In this document: positions 23,938 through 36,500 of the stretch, in pieces | How positions within the stretch are numbered: position 1 is the first letter of the stretch | Layout of the letters: each line of letters opens with the position of its first letter | Assembly: GCA_018873225.1 (NCBI GenBank) | Contig: JAEILZ010000005.1 | Span: 3,224,001-3,288,000 of the forward strand | From: [Phialemoniopsis] sp. UDSM-2020 | Lineage: Eukaryota; Ascomycota; Sordariomycetes; Thyridiales; Thyridiaceae | Direction of reading: 5' to 3' | DNA length: 64,000 nt | The notes under the pieces: generated by a model | Seen by the model: only the letters and a program-made list of their open reading frames with translations | The model's database searches: none | What the model was told of the DNA's origin: nothing | Translations under genes and position numbers: made by a program

Positions 23938-25555
23938 ATGGGACGGTATAGAGAAGTGAGCAGTAAACACCTGAAGACACAAAAGAGAGGGGATACCGAA
24001 CGCTCATCAACACACAGTGGAGAGGGCATATATATTCAACCCACGGCAGGATCGGAAAGAGAGAGAGAACTTTTTTCTTTTCTTTCTCACTCTACTTCTC
24101 ACCCTCGTCCGGGATCCTATGTACACTCTATCTAGGTTAGACCGAATGGGCGAGTCTCGGACATGACATATGCAGACGGGCGGGAGGTCCACTGCGGGTG
24201 CGGCGGCTGAGGCTGAAGAGTACCTAGGCTACGGAGTATGTGGTGCGCCTTGCCAAGACGAGACTGTGCAGGGCTTAAAAGAACGCAAAATGTCAGAATC
24301 GGAGGTGTTGGAGTGGATTGGAAGGTTGACGGTGAACGGTGAACGGTGAACGGAACCACCGGCGGAGACACCGTTTTGTTTTACCGCTTTTCTCCTTTTG
24401 AGGGTTGGGGGGGGGACAGCGGTCTGCCAGTCTCCGGCCGGCCTGATCCAAGGCGAGATGGGATGAGATGGAGCTGGACGGGCCGGGGCAAGGCTGTCCA
24501 ACGTCAGAGGCTGTGTAGCCGCACTAATTAACTACATATTTGTAACTACCTTCAATTCAGGGGGGAGAGCAAAGGAGAGAAAAAAAAGGACAAAAAAACT
24601 TGGCAGCAATTGATTCCCACCGATATCACCATCCAATCAAAAGTGGTGCCTGGATTGCGCCCCCCGACTTTAGTAAGTCTTGTCAGTCTCTACGAAGGTA
24701 CGTACACCAATTTTCAGCAGATGGGCAGCACCTGGAGACTCCAGGACCTTACCTCAAGTGCTGGGTCCCCACTACAACCCCCTTCTAAAAATCCCAGTGC
24801 CGTGCCTTGGAAATCTGGCCAAGTCCTGTCCAATCAGATGTCTTTATCTGATCCACCCGCATGGGGAGGCTAAACCAAACTTGATCGATCCTCAGCATCT
24901 TCTCCTTCTCCTACCTGCATTTGGATTTCTACAGCAAATTCCACAGGGCAATCCGCCAACAGATACCTCAATCGGCGACATATTGACGACTTCGGGTCGC
25001 TTCTTCCCTGTTTTTCTCTCAGAAGAGCCAAACGACACGGCTTGGATAGAGAAGAGAGAGACAGACAGCGTGCCAGGCGACCGACGGACCGGCCAACGGA
25101 CGCGTAACCTTCCAGTCTGCCCTCACCTCACCTCACCTCACCCTACTCATCCTCAGAGGTCTAAAATATCCTCCTCGCTTCAACTCGCCCTCGACGAGGA
25201 GAGCACCTGCCTCCCCTCTGCCACTCGTTCATTCTTGTCGATCCCTCTTGTCTCTCGGCCGACGGCGACTCGAATCTTGTTCCCATCTCGAGGACCCCCC
25301 CCCCCCTGACTTCCTTGGCGATCTTCTCAAAACCCTTGGCTACCCCCTTTCTCGGTGGGCATCATCATATCTTGTCCTCTTCTCGACCTCCATCGCCACG
25401 GCGGCACCAGCCCGGAATCAAGCACTGCATCAGCCATCGCGCAATTCTTTGTTCGACTGCTTCGCTGACCTCGACACACTTCGACGTCCTCGCCCGCAAG
25501 GGCACCTTCGCTCCATTCCCACACTTTAATCAAATACTCGACGCCTTTTCCCACC
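23938..25555. promoter_or_regulatory. Divergent promoter / 5' leader region
   Basis: This interval, with the repeat above, separates the divergent starts of the Cys-rich surface protein and the GT15 mannosyltransferase. It holds three tandem GGTGAAC units (24331-24353), CTCAC repeats near 25120-25140 and a C/T-rich zone at 25180-25400 that looks like the leader of the mannosyltransferase. The open frames here are low-complexity and not credible genes. Confidence 0.55.
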
Positions 25556-27407
25556 ATGGATCTCGTACGCCGAGCCCAGAGATATGTCCCGTTGGGGCGG
25601 ACGCCGCAACTGCCCTCGGCTGACGAAAAGGGCCGCCCCCAGCGCTCCAAGCTTTTGCCCGGCCTCGCCTTCTTCAAACGCCCATTGCGCTTAAGAGGCA
25701 ATTCGACCATTTCAGTCCCCTTGGGCGTCGTCATCCTCTTCCCCTGCATTGTCGTCGTCCTGATCCTGTTACTCTTCGTCAGACACCCCAGCTCCCCTGG
25801 CAGAATACTCATGCCTGCCGGCGCCCCTCCCGCAATCAGGTAAGCCAAGTTGGGGGTGGATTCGAGCTAGATCATAGATCGTTTGCTAATCATTGGGCGC
25901 CCCCTCTTTCGAACAGGAAAATCAGCGAAGACCACGACAAAGTCTTTGTCACCGGCTGTCTCGAACCCAAGACCGACACTCCGCGCGCCAAGGCTGCCTT
26001 TGTCGTTCTCGCCCGAAACAAGGAGCTTGACGGCGTCATTCAGTCCATCAAGTCCATCGAGCGCCATTTCAACAGGTGGTACCACTACCCCTACGTCTTT
26101 CTCAACGACGGCGAATTCAACGAGACCTTCAAGGCTGTCGTGACCAACTACACCTCGGCTCCTTGCGAGTTTGGCGTCGTTGGGCCCGAAATGTGGGGGT
26201 ATCCCGACTGGATCGACCACAAGGTCGCCAAGGAGGGCATCGCCAAACAGGGCGACGCCGCTGTCATGTATGGCGGCCTCGAGAGCTACCATGCCATGTG
26301 TCGTTTCTACTCTGGGTACGTATTCTTCTCCGACGGACAGCGTCGAGAATTGGTTCTTACGCAAAGCTAACCAGCTCCTTCTCTCTCACTTAGCTTCTTC
26401 TACAAGCACCCACTCCTGGCCAAATACGAGTGGTACTGGCGTCTCGAGCCCGAGATCAAGTACTTCTGCGACATTACCTAGTGAGTCCTTCCCTCATGTT
26501 TGATGCTACCTCTCAACAATGGGCACTCGAGTCTCTTCTCTCGTGGGCAATGCTGACCGTCCTCGCCTCAGCGATCCTTTCCTCAAGATGATTGAGCACA
26601 ACAAGACGTATGGCTTCACCATCGCTGTCAAGGAGCTCCGCGAGACTGTCCCCAACATCTTCCGCTACGCATCTGCCTACAAGCGCCTGAACAATATCAC
26701 CTCCAAGGGCCTTTGGGAGATGTTTGTCGAGCCCAAGCCGGACAAGGCCAAGCCCGCCGATCTGCCCGAGGATACCCTGCCTGATGAGGTCACCCGCAAC
26801 GACCCCAACCGCAACACCCCTATCGAAATCGATCCTGAGGCTATGGAGGGCGAGAAGTACAACATGTGCCATTTCTGGTCCAACTTTGAGATTGCTCGCT
26901 TGAGCTGGTTCCGCAGCAAGGAGTATGAGGACTTCTTTGAGATGATGGATCGTAGCGGTGGTTTCTGGATGGAAAGGGTATGTGTACACACGACTCTCTG
27001 AGCCTATTCCTCTCTCTCTCCCCTTATCCGGTTGGACCTTGGCAAGTACTAACAAGGTAATGTAGTGGGGTGACGCTCCTATCCATTCGCTTGCCGCCGG
27101 CGCTCTTCTCGCGCCTCGCGACATTCACTACTTCCGCGATTTCGGATACCGGCACACAACCATCCAGCACTGCCCAGCCAATGCACCGGCCCGCCAGTTA
27201 CCACGCGAGCCCTTCCTCGAGACCACCACGAGCGACGAGCGCAAGCGCCTAGAGGAAGACCAATACTGGGACCAGTTTGATGCGCCCAAGGAGAACGGCG
27301 TGGGCTGTCGCTGCCGTTGTGATACAGACATTGTCGATGTTGAGGGCAAAGAAGGCAGCTGTCTGGCCGAATGGGTCGACGTCGCCGGTGGCTGGGCCAG
27401 CCCTTGA
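25556..27407 (+). CDS. GT15 alpha-1,2-mannosyltransferase (KRE2/MNT1 family)
   Basis: The predicted 505-aa type II membrane protein has one membrane segment at about residues 54-75 and a lumenal GT15 domain. Family hallmarks include VFLNDGEFNETFK, YGGLESYHAMCRFYSGFF, EWYWRLEPEIKYFCDITYD and MCHFWSNFEIARLSWFRS, whose Glu matches the catalytic Glu of Kre2p. Five exons are proposed: 25556-25839, 25917-26315, 26394-26480, 26572-26977 and 27066-27407, with introns of 77, 78, 91 and 88 nt, all in phase. These enzymes add alpha-1,2-mannose from GDP-mannose to O- and N-glycans in the Golgi and matter for cell-wall mannoproteins. It is divergent from the surface-protein gene. The C-terminus has a Cys cluster (CRCRCD). 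Confidence 0.95.
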
Positions 27408-28028
27408 GAGACCGGCTCTTTGCTGTCTTGCCCCGACTGCTGGCCTGCTCGAGGCCCGCACCATTCCAGCTGTTTGCTCGCTGGCACCCAAGGCCCGCAG
27501 GGTTTCATTCTGCAGCAGTTCGATCCAGTGCAGCCCAGAATGCCCAGTATGTACTTGGATGCTGATGCACAGATCATCGATACGGCTCTCCACCATTTGT
27601 CTATGCAATTATTTTAAATACGGCGCAGGAGCGGGAATCACGGCTCAACTATAGAAAAGTCATGAGACTATCGGGATAACACAAGAGAAGCGGGACCGGG
27701 AGCAGCAAGATCGCACGGTGCTTCTTCCTCTCGGGAGGCATAATCTTTTTATTTTTTCATACTTTTTTGGATGATAATGATGGGGGGATCAGAGGGCAAA
27801 GCCGAATCAAACGCGGCTAGTTGACCTCGAACCTGGGGGGATGGTTCAAGTTTATAGACATGTGCGTTCGAACAGCGGGATGCGCGCGGGTGCGTGTGCA
27901 AGTGTGTGTGTGGTTTTGTGTAATGCCTCCCCGGTCCATCATCATCTCAGATGTTACAATAGCATAAATAGGTACATCACTGGTGTTTTGTTTCCTCAAT
28001 GGGTCATGGTCGCATTCTGTCTTTTGGT
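27408..28028. other. Convergent 3' intergenic region
   Basis: This lies between the mannosyltransferase stop and the dehydratase stop, with a GT-rich segment near 27890-27920. I see no gene here. Confidence 0.55.
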
Positions 28029-30188
28029 CTACCACGCCTCCCCAACATCAGTGACGGCCCCGTGGCTCGCATCGCCGACCAGCCGGGCGTACTTGGCCAG
28101 CACGCCGCGGACGGGCAGCATCGGGGGCGCCTTCCAGTCGCGTCTCCTACGCTCCATCTCCTGCGCCACGGCATCGTCGCCGTGCCCGCCGTCGACGGTG
28201 CTGACAATGTCAATGCGGTTCTCGACGGCGTCGATGCGCACCGTGTCGCCGTCCCGGACCAAGGCGATGGGCCCGCCGACGACGGCCTCGGGCACCACGT
28301 GCCCGACGATGAAGCCGTGGCTGGCGCCGCTGTAGCGGCCATCGGTCACGAGGGCCACGTTGCTCAGCCCGGCGCCCATGATGGCCGCGCTGGCCCGCAG
28401 CTGCTCGGGCATGCCCGGCCCGCCCTTGGGGCCCTCGTACCGCACAATGAGCACGAGGTTGCCGTCGGTCGACTTGATGTCGCCCCGCGCCAGGGCGTCG
28501 TCGAGCGCGTGCTCCTTGTCAAAGACGCGCGCCTTGCCTACAAACTCGAGCCCTTCCTTGCCCGTAATCTTGGCCACGGCACCGCCGGGGGCCAGGTTGC
28601 CGCGCAGGACGCGCAGGTGGCCCGTCGCCTTGATGGGGTCCGAGAGGGGCCGGATGATCTTCTGGTTGGGGTCGAGCGACGGCCACGAGGCGCAGTTCTC
28701 GGCCAGGGTCTTGCCCGTCACCGTCATGACGGAGCCGTCGATAAGGCCCGCGGCGATGAGCATCTTGAGCACGGCCGGGGTGCCGCCCACGCCGTACAGG
28801 TCCTCCATGTAGTGCTTGCCCGAGGGGGCCAGGTCGGCCAGGAAGGGCACGCGGTCCGAGGTGCGGGCGACGTCGTCGAGGCTCAGCGGCACGTCGGCCG
28901 TGTTGGCCATGGCGAGGAAGTGCAGGACGCCGTTGGTGCTGCCGCCGAGGACCATGGTCAGGACGAGGGCGTTCTCAAAGGCGGCGCGCGTCAGCAGGTC
29001 GCGGGGCCGGATGTCACGCTCCATGGTGGTGCGGATGACCTCGGCGGCGCGCTCGCACTCGCGGGCCTTCTCGGGCGACGTGGCCGGGTAGGACGAGCTC
29101 CCTGGCAGGGACAGGCCCATGGCCTCGATAGCCGTGGCCATGGTGTTGGCCGTGTACATGCCGCCGCAGGCGCCGGCGCCGGGGCAGGCATGCCTCTCAA
29201 TGTCCGACATGACGTCGTCGGCCGAGGCGCCGGAGCCGTCCTTCGCCTGGAGCTTGCCGTAGGCGTAGGCGCCCGAGGCCTCGTAGCAGGTGCTGATGTT
29301 GATCTGGCCGTTGAGCAGACGTGAGTGGCCCTTGCGGATGGTGCCGCCGTAGATCATGATGAAGGGCCGGTTGTGCCGCGCGGCGGCCATGATGACGCCC
29401 GGCATGTTCTTGTCGCAGCCGGGGATGGCGATGTTGGCGTCGTGGTGCTGCGCGCAAGTGACCGTCTCGATCGAGTCGGCAATGATCTCTCGCGTCTGCA
29501 ACGAGAAGCGCATACCTGGGCCCCCAAGGTTATATCGTCAGGACGGCTGCTCGACAACCTAGAATGAACGAAGCAAGGGGTTGCGCGGGTCTGTACAGTA
29601 CCTTCGCCACCCATGGTGATGGCATCAGAGACACCGACGGTGTTGTACTGCCAGGCCAACATGTTCTGCTTCTCTACGCCCTTTTTCACAATCTTGCCCA
29701 GGTCCATCACTTGGGGCCAGCGGTGTTAGTCATGATGATGAGACTCCCTGCAGCCCTGAGTGCGGGGAGGATATGTGCCTTACGATGTGTGCTGCCCACA
29801 CCTGGTCAGCTTTGGGTGGCCTCTAAGTCTCTTGAAATCACAGCATAGCAGGCTACTTACTTGCAGGGGTTGCCCTCCCACCAGACAGTCGCGATGCCGA
29901 CGTGGGGTGCGTTCTTCATCATGTTCTCATCCGGCACACCGGCTCCGTAGAGCATGGCCTTTTAGTCGTGGGCATTGAATACATCAGTCTACTACTTTGT
30001 GTGAAGTCACAACCTTGGGGAACTATGGACTTGCTTACCTGGGCACCAGGATATTCATGGCCTCTGGTGATCTTCTGTGACCATCGATTCAGCTTCCCGT
30101 CCTCCGGGGGCAGGTGCTCAAAGGCAATGTAGTCGCCAGGCTTGCTCTCCCTGGAATGTTCCTGTTTTTGTCTCTTCTGGTCCGCCAT
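28029..30188 (-). CDS. ilv3: Dihydroxy-acid dehydratase (ILV3/IlvD family), possibly non-mitochondrial paralogue
   Basis: The predicted 616-aa enzyme belongs to the family that dehydrates 2,3-dihydroxy acids in valine/isoleucine synthesis. The three Fe-S cluster Cys positions are visible in [15 protein letters not shown] and CPGAGACGG. Other family segments are [28 protein letters not shown] and GHVVPEA. Proposed exons are 30188-30039, 29958-29861, 29791-29784 (8 nt), 29709-29602 and 29515-28029. The 8-nt exon is needed to keep frame and gives the family-like CNTHLMDLGK; extending exon 4 upstream instead meets an in-frame TAA. The N-terminus ([16 protein letters not shown]) is charged with both signs and lacks the amphipathic Arg-rich character of a mitochondrial presequence, so this may be a cytosolic paralogue rather than the main biosynthetic enzyme. 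Confidence 0.93.
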
Positions 30189-31389
30189 TCTTTTCAGTAC
30201 CAAAGCAGGGATGTAGTATACTATATAGAGGCAGGGTAATCAATGTCCGAAGGGAAGTCCAGCCAAGGTGGAGGGAGGGTAGCAGTGCGTCCCGTGTTTT
30301 GTCAAAAAAGACGGCTTCGGGAATTGGGGCAACGCGGGGTGACCGGTCGGCCTGGACGAGGAGAGGTCGGACACTGGAGAGAAAGAGAAGCTACCCCACA
30401 CGATGCTCCGCGGCCGGCACAACGACAGTCAATCATCTCGCCCGTATTACAAAGGTCAAGATCCACATGGCGCCGCTGCACATTGGCTTGGAGCTTGTCC
30501 AACAATGCTTTGCTCTCGTAACAGGAAATTGTATACATATCGACTTGAGGCCCTAATTGTACATGCGAATCAGTCAACCAAAGCCCTTCGAGTGCCCATG
30601 TGTGCCCAAAAACACCCGTCCAGCAGCACTCATGCCATTGCCAATCCTCAAGCGCTTCCAGTGCCAAGTTGAAGGCGGAACTGAATCAGACACGAGGCGT
30701 CCACCCAGTGCTCGAATGATGATGATACATCCCAAGCGGTAGTGCGTGGTGGTGTTTCAATTGTCGTCAAACTCATTCTTCATTCCTGGACATACAACAA
30801 GATATAAAAAGAAAAAATGAATGGCTGCGAGTTGAAACGAAACGTGGTCAAGACAATGTCTCGGTTGAACATCGCTCACGCGTGTGCACCACCAAGAGTT
30901 ACCCCATCCACTGTCACTGATCACCCATGAACACCGTCGCCATTCCTAGAAGGTCCAGAATCTTCTTCACACGCACACACAACACCTTTTGATCTCCCGT
31001 TGCGTACCTTGAACACCGTACACACACACGCACAAGCTGACCTCCTCGGCATTGTGCTTCGACAAGCTCTTTCCACATGCAAGAAACAAAACGAGAAATG
31101 CAGACCGAAACGAACAAAGCGGCGCGACAAGGAAAGAAAAAACACATCCGACAACAGCGGTTGCCACGTGGCTGGCAACACTGTACTCCCTTCATGCATG
31201 CATCAAACCGCCCATTTTGCAAAAAAAAAAAATAGCCTCCAAAAAAAGGGTGTTCAAGAATGGTAAATATCGTAGCCTCCACCTGAAGGTCCAGGGGGTT
31301 CTCTACGGAGGCCCCCTCGCCATGGGAGCTTTCCAATGCTCATGATGACTGACCTCAACAGAGAAGGCGTCATCGCGTAGAGAGACGTT
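30189..31389. other. Intergenic region upstream of the dehydratase
   Basis: About 1.2 kb between the dehydratase start and the stop of the Myb-like gene, both on the minus strand. It should contain the dehydratase promoter and the 3' untranslated region of the Myb-like gene. No credible gene is visible. Confidence 0.55.
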
Positions 31390-32442
31390 TCAAGCAGGCA
31401 CACGCTCCTCCTCCATCCGCTTGACCATCTCCCTCTCCTTGGGGCTCCTCGGGTTGGCGTCAATACCCAAAATGGCCGAGATGCGGGTCTTGTCTTGCTG
31501 GCCAGCCGACTTGAGTCCGCCGTAGAAGGCATCTCGGTCATCGGGTGACCCTCCCGGGGTGATGGGCGTCGCAGTCTGCTGGTGGGCTCCGCAGCAGACG
31601 CCCGACTTCCAGGCTTGCTCCAGAATGCTGGCGTTGGCGCCGGCTCCGTACTCCGAGGCCACCGAGGTCCAGAACGAGGTGCGGTGGGCTGCGTAGATGG
31701 CCTGCAGCCGAGACATGTCCACGGCGTGATGCGCCGAGGGTGGCGGCGGAGGTACGCCGGAGCAGTCGAGACGCAGACTCGGAGTAGTGGCCGAGTGAGG
31801 GGGCACGGGTGCCGTGGCCGTTGTCGGGGTGGGCACAAAGTTGGCCGAAGGAAGGAGCGGCGCGCTGTGAGGCGTCATCATGTCACAGAGCGGGGTTGGA
31901 AAGCTGCCCCGGGTGGCTGAAGGAGAGATGCTCGCCAGGGCCAGAGTCATCGAGGTCGGCTTCGGGAGGATGGCCGGGAGGCGAGGCGAGGCCCCGGTGG
32001 TTCCGCCAGAGACAATGCTCGGAAGCTGCACGGCGGCCGAGGTCGGACCGTAGCTGCCGGCACTGCCAGGAGGAGAGGGGGAGCACGAGTCCTCGTGGAT
32101 GGGCGAAGGCACAGAGGCCGCCAGGGTGGGCGAGAGGCCGCTGCTCGAGGAACCCGAAGAGACACTGGTCGTCCGCTTGCGACGGTTGCTGCCGTGGCTC
32201 AGCTGATGGTAATGCAGCCGGCAAGCCAGCTCAGTCTTTTTCAAGTGAGCGGCAATATGCTTGTATGGCATCTTCTGGAGGCGGGTCTGGAGGAGATAGA
32301 CTTCCTCGTCCTCGCTCCAGGCCCTGCCGCCACCAGTCGAGGCCGTCTTGCGGTTCTTGGAAACGCCATACTCATGGCGATCCATCATATCCGAGGTCGG
32401 TGTGTAGGCGCCGGGGGCGGTCATGTGCATCGTGGGAGACAT
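31390..32442 (-). CDS. Single-repeat Myb/SANT-like regulator
   Basis: The predicted 350-aa single-exon protein has one helix-rich Myb/SANT-like module at about residues 40-85 (RAWSEDEEVYLLQTRLQKM, then PYKHIAAHLKKTELACRLHY), followed by a basic SNRRKRT patch and a long Ser/Pro/Thr-rich disordered region. The C-terminus (ISAILGIDANPRSPKEREM) looks ordered and may be a second conserved element. This architecture is typical of fungal Myb-like DNA-binding proteins, so a nuclear regulatory role is likely, but targets are unknown. The region upstream is unusually long and gene-free. Confidence 0.85.
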   Translation of the reverse strand: MSPTMHMTAPGAYTPTSDMMDRHEYGVSKNRKTASTGGGRAWSEDEEVYLLQTRLQKMPYKHIAAHLKKTELACRLHYHQLSHGSNRRKRTTSVSSGSSSSGLSPTLAASVPSPIHEDSCSPSPPGSAGSYGPTSAAVQLPSIVSGGTTGASPRLPAILPKPTSMTLALASISPSATRGSFPTPLCDMMTPHSAPLLPSANFVPTPTTATAPVPPHSATTPSLRLDCSGVPPPPPSAHHAVDMSRLQAIYAAHRTSFWTSVASEYGAGANASILEQAWKSGVCCGAHQQTATPITPGGSPDDRDAFYGGLKSAGQQDKTRISAILGIDANPRSPKEREMVKRMEEERVPA

Positions 32443-33496
32443 GTTTTAGTTGCTCGGCTGATCAGAAACTGCAAGGTCAATGTTGAAGGGCTCTTGTGAC
32501 TGCTGAGCGTGATGTCCAAAGAATCGAAGGTGGCGCGCAAAAAAAGGGGTGTTCGTAAGAAAGAACAGGCAGAACTTGCTGCGTCAAGAATCGAAGTCGT
32601 TTCGGTTGTTTCTGGCCTCCAAGTCTTTTGTCATGTCCAGTCAGTAACGAAGCCGCAATGTCTAGGTCGTCCCGGCGTAGGATCGAGTGTATATGCTAGG
32701 TATGTATAGGCACACGTACACAAAAGGAGTTGCTTGGTCCCAAGATGATCCCGAGGTATTGAAATGAGTGGACTGGATCTGGACGACGAAACGAAGATGG
32801 CTGAGATGAATAAACTCTTAAGTCAAGACCTTTGAGAATGGTAGATTTTCTTTCCAATAAAAAAGAGTGAAAACAGCCAAACCAGTTGGACAAGGTAAAG
32901 AACGTAACGGTCTAGCTGAGAAGAGAAGAGAAAGAAAGGGACACACGCAACAGCGTCGTGAATCGAGAGACGATGATTCTCAGTAAAGGTCAAACCTGGA
33001 CGATAGAAGAAGGAAAACAAAAAAGGGAAAGAAGGCTTCAAGCCGGGAATGGGGGAGGAACAAGAGGGATAATAACACTTTGCTATTGCCCATTGTTGTT
33101 CGGGAGAGTGTCCCATGTATGCCATGCATTGATGTTCCGGCTGAGGCACCCACAGGTAGGGATGAGCAAGGGACCAGGGGCGAGAGGGCGACAAGCGCAC
33201 CCGCAAACCTCTAGCCTCGTTACAGACATCCGTATCGGGGAGAGAAGACGTCTGAACTGGCGTGTATGTGGATGTGTGTGTGTGTGTGTCGAAGGGACCC
33301 AAGAGATGGGCGGGTCCCGTCCAGGGTCGGCCACAGATGCTGTGACGGATGGATCAAGCATGAATTTGAGGCTCGGGTCGCCAAGTGGGCCTTGGCTTGG
33401 TATTCTGGTTGAGGGTGGGAGCTGCGGGGGAGGGCACCGTAAACGAGAGTCAAAAGGTTGACGTGAACGGACGTGCGCGGATCTGATCTGGCGCAG

Positions 33497-33526
33497 GTTC
33501 CTGTTCCTGTTCCTGTTCCTGTTCCT
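33497..33526. repeat. GTTCCT hexanucleotide repeat
   Basis: Five perfect GTTCCT units within the gene-poor region. Confidence 0.95.
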
Positions 33527-36500
33527 GCATCGTGCTGCACCTGGTTCTCGACGAGTCTGGGTGCCTGGGTGCTCGAGTAGCCTGGGCAAAATCATGCTGC
33601 CCGGTGCAGCCAGCGGCACATATCCAGAGAGAGGAACAACAGAATGTTCTCTGCTCTGCTCCCGTCGTTCCTGATCTCTGACTCGCACCCACTCGAGTCG
33701 AGCAGGAGAACCAAGGATGAGCAAGTTGATGCACAAGTCGATCGTCTCGACAACTGCAAGGGAGGATGAAAATAGTCCTCAGGGTGGAGAAGAGGGCGTT
33801 AATGGAAACATGACGGCCAGCAAACTGCACCAGTTTCGAGGCCAAGGTGCCCTCATTGCCATATCAGATTGATCAAAAAGAGAAAAGCCAGGGCAAGCGA
33901 GGTCCATCGAAGGCGTGTTCTCCCTTGCCTGGTACCTACAAGCAAGCAGGCCAGTCCAGCGCGTGTGGGCCGTTTGTTTCGGCTCATTGTTTCCAACATG
34001 CCCTGTAGATAGAGTAATGTACAAGTAGTCAACAGCAGAGCCGCCTACGTACTAAGAAGTAGGGTAATCCATCCAGATCGGAGGGGCGCCGTGAGTGGAA
34101 AGGGCCGATGGGGGCATGCGGATGCAGGCCTGGCTCTGCACTTGTTGATACTAAGTCAGTGCTTGCGCAAAGGCCGCCGCCGTTGTCAGGCTACGGAGTA
34201 ATCAGCTGCAGGGCAAGTCATGTCGATGTGTGTGTGTTTGACGATGGTGCTGGGGCGGTTTTTGTTTCGTCGTCGTCGTTGCTTCAAGGCTGTTACAGAC
34301 CTGTCGCTAGCCTCCACTAGCCAGGCCCCAATTGGCTCGCTTCGGGGCAGCCCTGCCACGGGTCCAGGCCTTTCCGGGGGGATGGCGATGCCCCCAGTTG
34401 CCCCTTGTTCATCCCAAGGACCAGAAAAGGAGCCCTGGGGCCCTGATCTATAGCGTGTAAGCGTACCGTTGACGACCTGGAGTCGCCGCCTACTCCAGAA
34501 CTCCAGGGCTGGCCCCACCCGCACGGTTTGACATCAGCATCGATTGAAACAAGACCGTGTTTCCATCCAGAGGGCTCGAAATCTACAAGTACCTACCTGG
34601 CGTGCTGGCCAAGCCAATTGGCAGGATTACTGATCCACTAGCACGAAGGACAACCTGGAAGGAACAAAGGGAAGACAGCAACTGCCTAGGTAAGTAGGTA
34701 ACAGCAGAGAAAACACCGCCGTTCCTCACAAACCCGCGGTGCCTCGAATCATTCCATGTCTTCTCGGAACACCACCTCGCCGCTTTGTCATTCAGGTGCA
34801 GACACTAACGCAAGGTACGGAACGGCGTTGCTGGCCTAGCGGCATCGGCAAACCTTTCCTGCGATCCTTGGGTTCACGGCGACGGCCGTGGTCAATGCTC
34901 ACAGGCGCGTCTTGGCGCAACCTCCGGCACACCCTCGTAAGGGACCAATCGGTTCCGGTCCAGGAAGCGTCTCCCTTGAAACTCGCTAGATAGCTGGTGC
35001 AATCTCAACCTAAAGCGTACGACCGAGAGATCACAGGCTGGCTGGTGCGTCGTCGCCACTGCCCGAATCCCTTGCCAACTCTTTCTTTTCATCATACATC
35101 AAGCCAGGTTGAAACAAAGGCATTTAGCCCTCGCAGAAACACTTCTCGGCGAGACGCTGGCTTCAACTGTGGACGCTTCCGCGGGTCATCACCAGGATCC
35201 TGCACCATCGCCGCGTCGAACTTCTTCTTCTCCAATGTCTTCTGAATGAAGGCACCGTGTACACTAGCCGGCCAATTACTACTTTGGAGCATGCCATGCC
35301 AAGAACCGCTCAAAAGTATCTTCTCAACAAGAATTCTTGCACGTAGTAACAGTTGACACTGGATACTGTCCCTTCGGCGATGGCCGACGCATGAAAGTGC
35401 GACGATCAGTGTTGAAACCCAAGGGCAGATATCCATTCAGGTGGCCTGGGCCGTGAATTGTCCCTGCAAAGTAATCACTCATGACTATCAGCTTTTTGCA
35501 ATATTGAACCAAGCCTCTACGGTATTCTGTTATCATCAGCGTTATCATCAGCGGCCGCAAGTCACCTGTTTCCGTTAGACTTGACGTGCCCGATGAAAGA
35601 TCGTGAATCGTAACAGATCAGCAGCAGCCATCAAGTCAGCTTCTAGAGGAATAGGCTTGCATCTTTGCCTTTGCAACAAGCTAATTATTCAATTATAGAT
35701 GTACGCCAACAATACGAGGGTCTCAAGTGAAGGAGGATCTACACGGACGAGGTGTCAGAAACCCGGGAATTGCCTCGACCAGTGTGGGGGATCTTTAGTG
35801 TTCACCTTGGACTCACCATCCGAAGTCGAGATCCTCGTCCATTGAGAGCCAACAGCGCTTCTCGCCAAGGGTGGGTAGACCTGGTTGAGAGGGAGTCTGT
35901 GTTATGCATCAAGTTGAGACGAGCTTCCTGGGTATGAGAATTGCCACCAGTACCGCGTTAGGCGACGAAGTTATCCAGTCCATGGCTCCTGAACCACTGC
36001 TGCAATCGTCTCTCATCGATGCCGTTTATCATGGCCATGCATCTCATCGCCTGCCAGGACAAATGACAAGCGCGTGACTGTTGCGTGTAGGTTTTGTTTA
36101 CGGTGGGCAGTATCTTGGAACTCCTCACTAACCAAGTGATGAGTGCGAAGTGTATGGGAGGGGAGGTGAGCGCGGTCCTAGGTGCCAGGAAAGATTTGCA
36201 TAGAGGTGATTGTTCACCCGGATTGAGACCTGACAGGAGGCGCGCTCATATATGAGCATGTTTGGTACTCCTCTCTTGCATGAGATGCATCGTCTGATGT
36301 CAATTCCTGCTCTGGTGACAATACGCCGAAATCTGAGATGGTTGCGGAGAGCAAGGTCGGAGTTGAAACAGAAGACAGACTTTGTATCTTAAAATGGAAG
36401 CTTATGGAGGAGGTCGCACTCGATGTGCGTAAAGGGAGGATGGGATGCGACGAGGGTGGTTTCATCACCGTGGTGAGCACATCTTGGCTTCTGTGTCCTG

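Noticed and set aside
27999..29324. Long plus-strand open frame (441 codons)
   Set aside because: It is antisense to the dehydratase coding exon; its Gly/Ala/Val/Arg-rich, low-complexity translation is typical of a shadow frame in GC-rich coding DNA.
33083..33736. 217-codon minus-strand open frame in the gene-poor region
   Set aside because: It passes through GTTCCT and GT microsatellites, lacks any recognisable motif and has no splice-compatible extension.
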